64,000 nucleotides of DNA from positions 433,148 through 497,147 of the forward strand of contig JAXMGD010000004.1 of the NCBI GenBank assembly GCA_046347475.1, in the 5' to 3' direction. Shown piece by piece: positions 34,295-42,843 of this stretch (the stretch's first letter is position 1; each line of letters starts with the position of its first letter). Below the pieces are notes generated by a model that was not told the origin of the DNA, did no database searches, and saw only the letters and a list, made by a program, of their open reading frames with translations. A program made the translations under genes and the position numbers. Source of the stretch: CAMCXE01 sp046347475. Its GTDB lineage: Bacteria > Pseudomonadota > Gammaproteobacteria > Pseudomonadales > Cellvibrionaceae.

Positions 34295-35227
34295 CTATTC
34301 ATAACCTGATGTTCTCGTACAGTTTTCAGTACGCACGCGTAAATCCCCTACCATAGGCCTGAAACGCTCTAAAATAGAGTTCGCCAAGCACGGCTGAAAT
34401 AGAATTTCTTTGTGATCAACGGCACCCATATTCACGGTAATAACCGACTTACCACCACGCACTAATAGTCTCGCCAAATTCTCCGACGCCTCTGGCGGGG
34501 TAATCGGGTCATTCGTAGATTTCAAAATAGCTATGGGGTACGAATAATTCGTTAACGATTGGTCTATCGAGAAATCAGGGGCTTCAGAATCTATTTTTAT
34601 CTTGAAAAAATGCTTAAACAAACCCGCCCTGGACGATGTCAGCGAACGCAAATCATTATAAGTAGTTTCCAATACCAAAGAACTCTCACCAGAATAACCT
34701 CCCGCCAAACGGGCGCAGATTGTTCCTCCAAAAGAGCGGCCCCAAAATATAATGCGTTGAAATCCGTGTGCCTGCTGCCATTCTGAAAGGTGTTTGCCTA
34801 GCAGGTGTGTAGCCTGATCAAATTCTTGCGCCGTTGCTTCACCACCGGATTGACCATATCCTGGATAATCAAAAATCAACATATTGGGTGGTGGCTCGAA
34901 AGTATTAAATAGGGGCTTTGCCAAAGCCCCCTGACGAAATCCATTGCCACCACAATAGACCAACGCCGTCCTCTGACCAGGAATAATTAAATGAGTAACG
35001 GATAAGTCGACGACATTATCTTCACTAACAAGTCGATTCTGTGCAATGGAGGATCCAGGTGGTTGGTTTTCTTTTGGAAAACTCGGAGTCTTATAAATAT
35101 ACCCGTGATTGTATAAAACGGAATCAACAGACGGCGTGATGGCCCAACGGCACACATCTACTTTTACACAGGCGGTGACGAAACAGCCAATTAAAAGTAC
35201 CAGCATCAGATGGTTTAGCGGTTTCAA
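34295..35227 (-). CDS. Alpha/beta hydrolase lipoprotein
   Basis: 310 residues with a lipoprotein signal (LMLVLLIGCFVTAC). The hydrolase core has FDYPGYGQSGG after the central strand, the nucleophile elbow GRSFGG (Ser in GxSxG), a likely acidic residue in LKSTNDPITPPEAS, and His in AVDHKEILF. This matches serine hydrolases of the BAAT/lipase-like YqiK (AB hydrolase-1, BEM46-like) group anchored to a membrane. Substrate is unknown. Lower GC than the tpsB gene next to it. It is not clearly linked to the CDI operon, though it lies on the same strand. Confidence 0.75.
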   Translation of the reverse strand: MKPLNHLMLVLLIGCFVTACVKVDVCRWAITPSVDSVLYNHGYIYKTPSFPKENQPPGSSIAQNRLVSEDNVVDLSVTHLIIPGQRTALVYCGGNGFRQGALAKPLFNTFEPPPNMLIFDYPGYGQSGGEATAQEFDQATHLLGKHLSEWQQAHGFQRIIFWGRSFGGTICARLAGGYSGESSLVLETTYNDLRSLTSSRAGLFKHFFKIKIDSEAPDFSIDQSLTNYSYPIAILKSTNDPITPPEASENLARLLVRGGKSVITVNMGAVDHKEILFQPCLANSILERFRPMVGDLRVRTENCTRTSGYE

Positions 35228-35471
35228 TTTGATTCTCGTCCATCGTTAACTGAGCTAAATTTATTCAAGCAAAAAAACCGTTTCACACATTTTTAATCAG
35301 ACCTTTTATTGGTCTGGCGCGCCAAACTCACAACCCTTGAATAACAGCTCCATGATTAATAATTCAAATCTGAGCCAAGCCCCACATTAGTACCTAACAT
35401 GGGACTTGATATTGCTGCCTCACCCCTAAAACCGTCTGATTACTGCAGGGACACAATCATTAATACAAAAA

Positions 35472-36062
35472 TCAAGCTTCACTGTTAGAAAGCTCCGCAT
35501 CCTCAGCAATCGAGGCCTGTCGGGCTGCCAGTTTTTTTAAAACCAACCAATACCCTTGCTCAAACAATACCTGATCCGTCAGCTCTAACTTTTGATGCCA
35601 ATTGGCGTTGGCCCAAGGTAAATGCACACGACGAGATCGGTTCTCAAGCACATAACCCGAATCGTTCTTCATGCGCGCCACATTCAGCTGTTCACCTAAA
35701 ACACTTGCGCTCACGCCGCTATAAATAGGCAACACAACAGATCGCCCCGAATTTTCCCATCCAGCATTCATTTTCTGCGCTTGGTGATCGTCAATCTGGC
35801 TCAATACCCACTGAAGCGCTTGCACCGGAATTTCGATCTGCGTGCCGCCACTCCACTCCTCACCACTGGAATTAATCGTTTTATTTACATGCTGAAACGC
35901 CTCAACAAAAACATAATGCTGTTGCTCATGCAAAATTAAATAATATTTTCCATGTCGTGCCACGGGATCACTGCAAATAGCGCGCGATACGACGCGCGGA
36001 TCTCTCAAGACGTGTTCGGGCTTTACATCATCCAGCTCGGCAATAAGCGTGTGTGTATTCAT
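35472..36062 (-). CDS. Three-paralog cluster protein A, unknown family
   Basis: 196 residues, not recognised. It is clearly related to the 36652-37161 protein: both share DPRVV, a GK(Y/H)Y(L/V) strand followed by (Y/F)(V/I)FV, W(S/V)GG(T/S)Q(I/L)EIPV.AL, R(R/K)VHLPWA and LFEQGY blocks in the same order. No signal peptide, membrane helix or enzymatic motif is seen; a compact beta-rich cytoplasmic protein is likely. Last gene of an apparent three-gene operon, separated by ~110 bases from the middle gene. Confidence 0.65.
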   Translation of the reverse strand: MNTHTLIAELDDVKPEHVLRDPRVVSRAICSDPVARHGKYYLILHEQQHYVFVEAFQHVNKTINSSGEEWSGGTQIEIPVQALQWVLSQIDDHQAQKMNAGWENSGRSVVLPIYSGVSASVLGEQLNVARMKNDSGYVLENRSRRVHLPWANANWHQKLELTDQVLFEQGYWLVLKKLAARQASIAEDAELSNSEA

Positions 36063-36173
36063 AGGCGTCCTCGCGCATCCGTTGGGGCGTGTTAATGTTT
36101 AATATCGATTTGCTCGATGACTGCATACGAAATGCGGGCCATCCAATATTTTTACACCTTCATACCAACAGGC

Positions 36174-36665
36174 TCATGAACCACAATTTAATGCGTCCAT
36201 CAAGGGCACTAAATATTCGTGCATAAAATCATCGCTAATCAGAAGCTGTTGGGGTTGACGCTTACCCAAGGTCCGGCTCAGATTCTGAATTACAAATCCT
36301 GTCACGCCCTCACCTGCATGAGTGGCGTTACGATGCACCCTTAGAACTTCGCCATCGAAAACGCCCTCATAGCCTTCTCGCTGCGTGAAGGGGTGACGCA
36401 CCCGATACGCAAGCCAACTCAATGCGGCGCGGGGGATCACCAACTGGCGCGCGACTTCAGGTCGCCCTATCGTGCCTTGATCTGCGAACACGTCCAGTTG
36501 AATCACCAAATACCGCGCATCTTTGTATACGCAATAGGGTTCCGGGATGTGCGTCGGCCAAATGCCAAAATGCACAAAACCCTGTTCACAACAGGTTAAC
36601 GGGGTCAAAAAAGGTATGGGGTTGAGGGACCACTGATCGTCCTGGATTGCTTTACGCATAGTCAT
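36174..36665 (-). CDS. Three-paralog cluster protein B, unknown family
   Basis: 163 residues. Overlaps the end of the upstream paralog by 14 bases, in a different frame (ATG at 36665; a second ATG at 36659 is possible). It is more distant from A and C but keeps (Y/R)YLVI.LDV, RQLVIPRAALSWLAY and VTGFVIQNLSR, which line up with the FVFV, EIPV.AL and I(R/E)N.(A/S)R blocks of the other two. It contains an early CCEQG. No signal peptide or known motif. Confidence 0.6.
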   Translation of the reverse strand: MTMRKAIQDDQWSLNPIPFLTPLTCCEQGFVHFGIWPTHIPEPYCVYKDARYLVIQLDVFADQGTIGRPEVARQLVIPRAALSWLAYRVRHPFTQREGYEGVFDGEVLRVHRNATHAGEGVTGFVIQNLSRTLGKRQPQQLLISDDFMHEYLVPLMDALNCGS

Positions 36666-37161
36666 TCGCCAATTGTGTCAATGCGGCATGATAACCCTGC
36701 TCAAATAACAGGTTATCGGCCAACCGAAATTCCTGAACCCATTCTTCACTCGCCCAGGGTAAATGCACCTTGCGCGCGTGATTTCGAATCGTATAGCCCG
36801 GTGTGGCATAGTCTCGACCAAGACTAAGTGCTTCACCCGCAAAGCGTTCCTCATGCCGAAAAACCGCCTGACTGCGCAGTGTACGATGGCTGACCGTATA
36901 AAAATGCCACGCCATTTGAGCTGTGAGTGGTTTGAGCGCCAACACCGGTATTTCAAGCTGACTCCCGCCTACCCAGGCATCCTCCATAGCGGGCATCTGC
37001 CCCGCGCATTGGTAAACGGTGACAAAAATAAAATGCGCACCGTCTAACAAGGTCACGTAATGCTTACCCAAAGGCACAGCCGAGTCCTCAGCTAGAAAAT
37101 GTAAAACAACTCTGGGATCACTCGTAGCCCGTTCGGGCTGAATCGAGAAAAAATGCTGCAC
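36652..37161 (-). CDS. Three-paralog cluster protein C, unknown family
   Basis: 169 residues, first gene of the cluster. Shared blocks with the 35472-36062 protein include DPRVV, GKHYVTLL, FIFVTVYQ, WVGGSQLEIPVLALKPL, RKVHLPWAS and DNLLFEQGY. The order and spacing suggest tandem duplication. Its divergent neighbour at 37465 is an XRE regulator. No hydrolase, nuclease or membrane features are visible, so function cannot be named. Confidence 0.65.
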   Translation of the reverse strand: MQHFFSIQPERATSDPRVVLHFLAEDSAVPLGKHYVTLLDGAHFIFVTVYQCAGQMPAMEDAWVGGSQLEIPVLALKPLTAQMAWHFYTVSHRTLRSQAVFRHEERFAGEALSLGRDYATPGYTIRNHARKVHLPWASEEWVQEFRLADNLLFEQGYHAALTQLANDYA

Positions 37162-37464
37162 GTTGACCTTTCACTCCCTGCCAAATGGGGCCACGGTTGT
37201 CTTGGCGGTTTATTCATCTAGAAATCCGCGCGCACTGTAGCGTCCGAATCGGTGTTTAACAAGTCAGTGGTAGAGCTGATTATTGAGGAATTAACCGATT
37301 CAGTCGGCGCAAAACTTCTACGCCCTGGCGCCTCGCTAACCTCCGCCACCGCTCCGGCTCACGCTCAGCTGGCAGGTTATCAGATTTCCTAAAACTTAGG
37401 AATCCTATGCAAAAAGCCTAACGCATCCCATGAAGATCACTGCCTTCTTAAATGAGGGCAATCC
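37162..37464. other. Divergent regulatory region between paralog cluster and XRE gene
   Basis: About 300 bases between two divergent genes, so promoters for both should be here. One palindrome stands out at 37386-37402 (see entry). I see no clear -35/-10 pair or small gene. Confidence 0.5.
37386..37402. promoter_or_regulatory. Candidate operator palindrome
   Basis: TTCCTAA AAC TTAGGAA is a perfect 7-base inverted repeat with a three-base centre, 63 bases upstream of the XRE gene start. Small XRE repressors bind short palindromes such as this near their own promoter. An autoregulatory and cluster-control role is inferred from position only. Confidence 0.4.
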
Positions 37465-37767
37465 ATGTCCGTTTTTGCGAAACGATTGAAAGAAATACGC
37501 AAGCTGAGGGGGTTATCTCAAGAGAAACTAGGCACCCTGGCTGGCATCGACGAAGCCTCCGCCAGTGGGCGAATGAACCATTATGAACGCGGTCGACACG
37601 AACCTGATTTCACCATGGTCGAACGGCTGGCCGCTGTATTGAAAGTGCCCGAAGCCTATTTTTATGTGAAGGAAGATGAACTCGCTCAACTGCTTCAAAC
37701 CTGGCCACTACTTAAAAAAGCACAGCGACAAGCCATTAACGAGATAGTTAAAGAGCTCTTAACCTAG
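37465..37767 (+). CDS. XRE-family HTH transcriptional regulator
   Basis: 100 residues with a helix-turn-helix at residues ~5-60: FAKRLKEIRKLRGLSQEKLG, then AGIDEASASGRMNHYERG and PDFTMVERLAAVLKVP. The ASASGRMN(H/R)YE(R/K)G phrase is typical of a subgroup of XRE regulators found in Pseudomonas-type genomes. It lacks a sensor or peptidase domain, so it probably acts by DNA binding alone. Divergently placed from the three-paralog operon. Confidence 0.85.
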   Translation: MSVFAKRLKEIRKLRGLSQEKLGTLAGIDEASASGRMNHYERGRHEPDFTMVERLAAVLKVPEAYFYVKEDELAQLLQTWPLLKKAQRQAINEIVKELLT

Positions 37768-38041
37768 AACTCGCTGAACATCCCAACAGCTCGCCGAGTG
37801 GATTCCCCTACCAATGACACAATCAAACTGCTCGCAAAGTCCGGCTGTAAGTCTTTGATTTTAAAGAGGCCAAATTTTTGGACTACCGGACTTCCTATTT
37901 TGGTGCGCGGGAGAATTCGGAGAATATTTCCAAGGAGAGAGAGAAAAAAACCAGAATGCTTAAAAAATAGGCGGCGTTTAGTTTTGGTAAAAATACGCAA
38001 AAACCCCCAAATCTCCGCAGAAATACGCACTAACAGGCAAT

Positions 38042-38069
38042 AAAAAACCCCAACTGTTTCCAGTTGAGG
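38042..38069 (-). terminator. ssrA terminator
   Basis: On the minus strand, after the tmRNA 3' end, CCTCAACTG (38069-38061), GAAA loop, CAGTTGGGG (38056-38048) and six T residues (38047-38042) form a textbook intrinsic terminator. One G-U pair is in the stem. It ends the smpB-ssrA unit. Confidence 0.85.
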
Positions 38070-38078
38070 TCTATTTTT

Positions 38079-38434
38079 TGGTGGAGGCGGGGGGATTTGA
38101 ACCCCCGTCCGCCAGCGCTCCATCCTCGGCTCTACATGTTTAGATTCCGTTAATTGATTTAACCCCTCTGCTACCCAACGGGCAGGGCGCGGCGGGCGAG
38201 TTCGCTAAAGTTTGGAAGCGGCACCGCGATCATAATGCCACTTCGATCCAGTTCTATCTGACAGTCAGTTACGCGGTACTGGCACCTTGTCGCTGACCGC
38301 TAGCAGCCTAAGCTGCTAGAGCGTATGAATCGTCGTTTGCGACTATTCAGTTGCAGCTTTGGATTAAGGTGATTCGCTGCCATCACCACATGCACCTTGG
38401 GCTTCACTACCGGCGTCGAATCCTAATCGCCCCC
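38079..38434 (-). ncRNA. ssrA: Transfer-messenger RNA
   Basis: 356-base tmRNA on the minus strand. The mature 5' end GGGGGCG at 38434-38428 pairs with CGCCTCC before the encoded ACCA (CCA at 38081-38079), with one G-U pair, making the 7-bp acceptor stem. The 5' part has GATTAGGATTCGACGCCGG and the T-loop part reads GGGGGTTCAAATCCCCC. It rescues stalled ribosomes with SmpB, which is coded just upstream on the same strand. The open reading segment encodes the tag (A)ANDDSYALAA (38340-38308). Confidence 0.97.
38308..38340 (-). other. ssrA: tmRNA tag reading frame
   Basis: Resume codon GCA at 38340-38338, then AAC GAC GAT TCA TAC GCT CTA GCA GCT and TAG stop at 38310-38308. It adds A-ANDDSYALAA to stalled proteins. 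The C-terminal YALAA is the proteolysis signal for ClpXP/ClpAP. Most Pseudomonas-type tags have DDNYALAA; here Ser replaces Asn before Tyr. Confidence 0.92.
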
Positions 38435-38437
38435 AAA

Positions 38438-38466
38438 CCGAGTTTGCACTCGGGCCGGGGAGTATA
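38438..38466 (-). promoter_or_regulatory. ssrA promoter -10 and leader hairpin
   Basis: On the minus strand TATACT (38466-38461) is a good -10 box about 26 bases before the mature 5' end. Between them the leader holds a hairpin, CCGAGT GCAA ACTCGG (38453-38438), likely removed by RNase P. No good -35 sequence was seen at the expected distance. Confidence 0.5.
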
Positions 38467-38489
38467 CCTAAATTGTTGTATGGATTGGA

Positions 38490-38966
38490 CTATTTGTTGT
38501 GCTCGCGCATGGTGCGCTCTTTATCGCGCGCCCAGTCGCGGTCTTTTTCGGCGTCGCGTTTGTCGTGCTGCTGTTTACCCTTGGCGATGGCCACTTCCAC
38601 TTTTACCAGGTGCGCTTTCCAATACAGGGAGAGCACGAGAATGGTGTAGCCTTTTTGTTCGTTTGCTTCGCGCAGCTTCTGAATTTCCCGCGCTTTAAGC
38701 AGCAGTTTGCGAGTGCGGGTGGGTTCGGTGACGAAGTGGGTGGAGGCTGTTTGTAGGGGTTGAATCAGCACGTTGTGCAGGAAGGCCTCGCCGTTATGGA
38801 AAACAACATAGCTATCGGTGAGCTGGCCCTTGCCCGCACGCAGGCTTTTTACTTCCCAACCGGCAAGAGCGACGCCCGCTTCTAGGCGCTCGTCAATAAA
38901 AAATTCATGGCGAGCCCTGCGGTTTTGCGCGATGGTGTTGTCACTGGGTGCTTTTTTCTTGGCCAT
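38490..38966 (-). CDS. smpB: SsrA-binding protein SmpB
   Basis: 158 residues from the ATG at 38966; longer in-frame starts add non-homologous residues. SmpB binds tmRNA and delivers it to stalled ribosomes. The sequence shows the family core: IAQNRRARHEFFIDERLEAG, LAGWEVKSLRAGK, LTDSYVVFHNGEAFL, and the basic C-terminal tail GKQQHDKRDAEKDRDW that enters the decoding centre. It lies 56 bases upstream of ssrA on the same strand. Normal length. Confidence 0.97.
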   Translation of the reverse strand: MAKKKAPSDNTIAQNRRARHEFFIDERLEAGVALAGWEVKSLRAGKGQLTDSYVVFHNGEAFLHNVLIQPLQTASTHFVTEPTRTRKLLLKAREIQKLREANEQKGYTILVLSLYWKAHLVKVEVAIAKGKQQHDKRDAEKDRDWARDKERTMREHNK

Positions 38967-39098
38967 GCCGGTTGGGTCTGTTCGTGAAGGGGCGGCAATC
39001 TTACCGCGTTTATTTGCGGATGGCCCAGACCTTCCCCGCCCTATGCAGTACAATTCGCACCCTTTCGCCTGCCGATATCAGTAGAGGTTTGAAGTTAA

Positions 39099-39548
39099 AT
39101 GAGTGTGAAGCAGATTCAGCGCAGTGCTTTGGTGACCTTCAGCGCCGAGCGTATGTTTGCACTGGTCAACGATATTGAGGCCTATCCTAGTTTTATGGAG
39201 GGCTGTGTGAGCGCTGTGGTGCTTGAGCGCAGTGAACAAGAAGTACTCGCCCGCTTAGAGCTGCAAAAAATGGGGGTAAAACAGGCCTTCACAACACGCA
39301 ATACACTCACCCCACCCCAATGCATGCAGATGACTCTGGTGGATGGGCCATTTAAGGTGTTCACCGGCAAATGGGAATTTACCGCCCTGGGCGCAGATGC
39401 CTGCAAGGTGGTGTTTGAGCTGAATTATGAATTCGCCAATAGCCTGCTGAGCATGATGGCAGGTAAGTGGATGGAAGCGGTTGCCAATGAGCAGGTGGAG
39501 GCCATCTGCCAGCGGGCTAAGCAGGTGTATGGAGCGGCGGGTGCTTAA
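39099..39548 (+). CDS. ratA: RatA family START-domain protein (ribosome association toxin / COQ10-like)
   Basis: 149 residues. START/Polyketide_cyc2 fold with IQRSALVTFSAERMFALVND, EAYPSFMEGC, LTPPQCMQMTLVDGPF, GKWEFTALG and an MAGKWMEAVANEQVEAI end, the standard RatA signature. E. coli RatA (PasT) has been reported to bind 50S subunits, while the family also includes quinone-binding proteins. It lies divergent from smpB, as in most gammaproteobacteria, and overlaps the rnfH start by eight bases. Confidence 0.93.
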   Translation: MSVKQIQRSALVTFSAERMFALVNDIEAYPSFMEGCVSAVVLERSEQEVLARLELQKMGVKQAFTTRNTLTPPQCMQMTLVDGPFKVFTGKWEFTALGADACKVVFELNYEFANSLLSMMAGKWMEAVANEQVEAICQRAKQVYGAAGA

Positions 39549-39858
39549 GCCGGTATGCGTGGAGGTGGCCTATGCCCTACCCCATGAACAACGGCTAGTG
39601 GTGGTGAGCGTGCCGCCGGGCACTAACGCCTTGGAGGCAGTCACTGCCGCTCGGTTAGCGGATTATTTCCCCGAATTTGTGCCAGAGCCAGCTCTACTGG
39701 GCCTTTGGGGCCGGGCGTTTGGCACCAAGGGGTTGCCCAAGGCTGAGGATTATGTGGTACAGGACGGCGATAGGATTGAGTGTTACCGGCCGTTGGTGTG
39801 CGACCCGAAAGAGGTGCGCAGACAGAGGGCGGCCAAGGCGGCCATAAAGCGAGACTGA
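39541..39858 (+). CDS. rnfH: RnfH / RatB family ubiquitin-like protein (UPF0125)
   Basis: 105 residues. Start GTG at 39541, preceded by GGAG at 39531-39534; an ATG at 39529 is an alternative. The protein opens LKPVCVEVAYALPHEQRL, continues VPPGTNALEAVTAARLADYF, and has LLGLWGRAFGTKGLPKAEDY and GDRIECYRPLVCDPKE, all typical of RnfH beta-grasp proteins. The C-terminus is basic (RRQRAAKAAIKR). The ratA-rnfH pair is a conserved operon; the molecular role of RnfH is not settled. Confidence 0.92.
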   Translation: MLKPVCVEVAYALPHEQRLVVVSVPPGTNALEAVTAARLADYFPEFVPEPALLGLWGRAFGTKGLPKAEDYVVQDGDRIECYRPLVCDPKEVRRQRAAKAAIKRD

Positions 39859-39994
39859 GGCACGCAAGCCCTCGGCTTTCTGCTTAAGAATTTAGGTGGC
39901 CAAGCTGTTTACGCACGGGTATCTAAGCAGCGCGTATATGGGCGACCACAAGGGTCGCCGCTTGGAGGCCTGACTTGCCCTAAGAAATCTAAAC

Positions 39995-40021
39995 AAAAAA
40001 GCGGGCATTGCCCGCTTTTTT
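39995..40021. terminator. Bidirectional terminator between rnfH and ppc
   Basis: GCGGGC (40001-40006), ATT loop, GCCCGC (40010-40015), flanked by six A before and six or more T after. The symmetric A and T flanks let it stop transcription of rnfH (+) and ppc (-), the two convergent genes. Confidence 0.85.
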
Positions 40022-40038
40022 ATTTTCGGTTAACAGTA

Positions 40039-42659
40039 TTAACCCGTATTGCGCATACCGGCGGCGATACCCGCCATGGTCACCTTAAGTGCGCGATCCA
40101 GCTCTGAGCTGATAGTGCCCGGCGCCCGCTCGCGCTTGAGCAATTCTACCTGCAGGAAGTTGAGCGGGTCTATATAGGGCTTGCGCACGTTAATGGAGCT
40201 TTGCAAATTGGGCTCGCCATCTAACAGGGCATTTTGGTTTTTAAGCTGGATAATCAACTTGCCCAAGGCATCCAGGTCCGCGCGCAGTTTTTCACCCAAG
40301 CCCCGGTACTCCACAGGCACCAACTGGCGTTCGTAGTGGGAGCAAATATCGCCTTCGCTCTTGCCCAACACCATCTCCAAAAGATCCAAGAAGCTGGAGA
40401 AGAACGGCCATTCTTGCAGCATGGTGTTAAGTGTGTCAGGCGCGGTGGTTTGGGCGTATTCAAGCGCTTGGCGCACACCGAGCCAGGCAGGTAGGTTCAG
40501 GCGCACTTGAGTCCAGGCGAACACCCAGGGGATGGCCCGCAGGCTTTCCACGCCGCCGGTGGCTTTGCGTTTAGCAGGCCGCGAGCCCAAGGCAAGTTTG
40601 TTCAGTTCCTGCTCGGGCGTTAGGTTGCGGAAATAAGGCACAAAGTCTTCGCTTTCACGCACTATGGAGCGGTAGCCTTCTAAGCTTTTGTGCGACATAG
40701 CCTCAATCAGCTCACGCCACTGAGGTTTGGGCGCCGCGTGAGGGGCCACGGTGGCAAGCAGTGTGGCGGTCACGTAGGTGGAGAGGCTGCTGAACGCGAT
40801 GCGCGGCATGCCGAATTTGTAGCGGATCATCTCACCCTGCTCCGTCACCCGGATGCGGCCTTTAACCGAGCCGGGGGGCTGGGAGGCCATGGCTTTCTCC
40901 ACTGGGCCGCCGCCGCGACCGACGGTACCGCCGCGACCATGGAAGAGCACCAGGGAAATACCGTGGCGCTCGGCCAGGCTGACCAGATTCTCTTGAGCCT
41001 TGTATTGGGCCCAGGTGGCGGCGAATTTACCGGCGTCTTTGGCGGAGTCCGAGTAGCCGATCATAACAGTCTGATCCTGCTCGCTATAGGCGCGATACCA
41101 GGGCAGTTGCCAGAGGCGATCCATTACTTTAGGCGCGCGGTCCAGATCGTCGAGGGTTTCAAACAGCGGCACAATGGGCATGTTCCAGTTCATGCCGCAT
41201 TCTTTGAGCAAAAGAGCTACAGCCAATACGTCAGAGGGCTGTTGAGCCATGGAGATAATGTAGTGGGAGAGCGCCTCACGGGGCTCTTTAGAAATCACCC
41301 GACAAGTGTTGATGACCTCTTGGGATTCATCCGACACCGGCCAGCTGTGGGGCAACAATGGCCGCTTGGAGCTGAGCTGCTCCAACAAAAATGCCTGTCG
41401 TTTCTCTTCATCCCAACTGCGATAACTGCCCATCTCCAGATATTCGGTTAGCTCATCAAGCACCTGCACATGGCGGTCGCCGTCTTGGCGAATATCCAGC
41501 GGCACTAGGTTAATGCCGAAGCAATGAATGCGGCGAATAGTGTCGAGCAATGGGCCATTAGCCACATCGGCAAGCGCAACTGATTCCAGCGAGCGGTGAA
41601 TCACCATCAAAGCGATCCAGCAGCTCGCGGGCGGAGGTAATAACCTCAGCCGGTGGCAAGCTGTACTGGCCTTTGAGTTGGGCCGCCGCCCACTCTTGCG
41701 TCACTTCCAAGCGCTCGTAGAGGCGCTTTTAAAAAATCGCGGTAGGGAATTTTGGAAGGCACGCCCAGCTGAGCCATAAGCTCGTCGCTGGCCTCGTGCA
41801 TACTCAAATCGCCACCTAAATTGCTGAGGTCCTTCAGGTATAACTCAGCAGCGCTCAAGCGCCCGTGCAGAAGCACCCGCGCCGTTACATCATGGGTAAC
41901 ATTGGGGTTGCCGTCGCGGTCGCCGCCCATCCAGGAGAAAAACCGAAAGGGGCAGAATTCCAGCGGCAAGCTGCGGCCGAAGTGACGGCCAATCAGGCGG
42001 TCGAAGTGGCGGATAAAATCCGGCACCGCCTGCCAAAGGCTGCTTTCGATCACTGCGAAGCCCCAGCGGGCTTCATCCACCGCCGTGGGGCGCTCGTTGC
42101 GGATTTCGTCTGTGGCCCAAATTTCTTCCACTAAGCGTTTGAGACGGCCACGGTATTTGTCGTGCTCGTAGGCCAGCAGGTCGGTGCGGCGGTGGCCCGC
42201 CATCACACTGGTAATTTGGTCGTATTTGCGGATCAGGGTGCGGCGGGTGATTTCGGTGGGGTGCGCCGTGAGCACCAAGTCGATGGAGAGATTGCGGATC
42301 ACCTCCATAAAATCGGCTTCATTGAGGCGCTGCTTTTGCTCACCTAATAGGTGATCGAGGGTGTCTACGCTGGCGGCTTCGGTACTGCTGGCGTACTCCT
42401 GCTCCGCGAGGTTAGCCAGGTTTAAAAACTGATTAAAGGCACGCACTATAGGCAAAATATCCGCATCGCCCACCTTGTCCAATAAATTCACCAGCTGCTG
42501 CGAATCCCCTTCGGAGGCTTTATTGATGGCCTTGCCGAGTTTGCGAATTTCTTCCACCTTGGAAAATACGGCCTCCCCTTCGTGCTTTAACAGGGTTTCC
42601 CCTAATAACTCGCCTAATAAACGCACGTTTTCGCGCAGGGTTTCGGGTAATTTGGTCAT
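40039..42659 (-). pseudogene. ppc: Phosphoenolpyruvate carboxylase, broken by two single-base frameshifts
   Basis: PEP carboxylase makes oxaloacetate from PEP and bicarbonate. The N-terminal part (42659 down to ~41730) has LTAHPTEITRRTLI with the active-site His. The C-terminal part (~41608 to 40039) has GYSDSAKDAGKFAA, FHGRGGTVGRGGGP and the terminal RNTG. Between them the coding sequence runs in a third frame for about 115 bases. One extra A in the coding-strand AAAA at 41730-41727 and one extra T in TTT at 41611-41609 explain both breaks. Removing the two bases leaves exactly 873 codons including stop (872 residues), the normal family length. It is either a recent pseudogene or homopolymer sequencing error. 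Confidence 0.9.
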
Positions 42660-42843
42660 CTACAATCTCCTCAATGATGGGCGCATTCTATCATCGCCGC
42701 GATAAGTTGCCGCAATTCCCGTGCCGCTTGGTATTTTCGTATATTTAAAAATGGGATAGCTATCAAGCTTCGGCCCAAGCGGGAGGCCGCGCGCCTCCCA
42801 TCGGGGCGGCGCTGGGCGGCCGTAAAGGGTCGCTTGCTACGCG

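Noticed and set aside
34087..34302. 71-codon minus-strand frame between the hydrolase and cdiB genes
   Set aside because: It fills the gap exactly but has no good ribosome site, a non-protein-like composition and no recognisable pattern; kept as unlikely.
37798..38043. Plus-strand 81-codon frame after the XRE gene
   Set aside because: Very basic, no ribosome site, ends at the ssrA terminator A-run; likely chance.
37764..38123. Minus-strand frame running out of the tmRNA 3' end
   Set aside because: Overlaps the tmRNA and its terminator; sequence is low-complexity and not protein-like.
42781..42799. GGGAGGC / GCCTCCC hairpin downstream of etfD
   Set aside because: No T-tract on either strand; not counted as a terminator.
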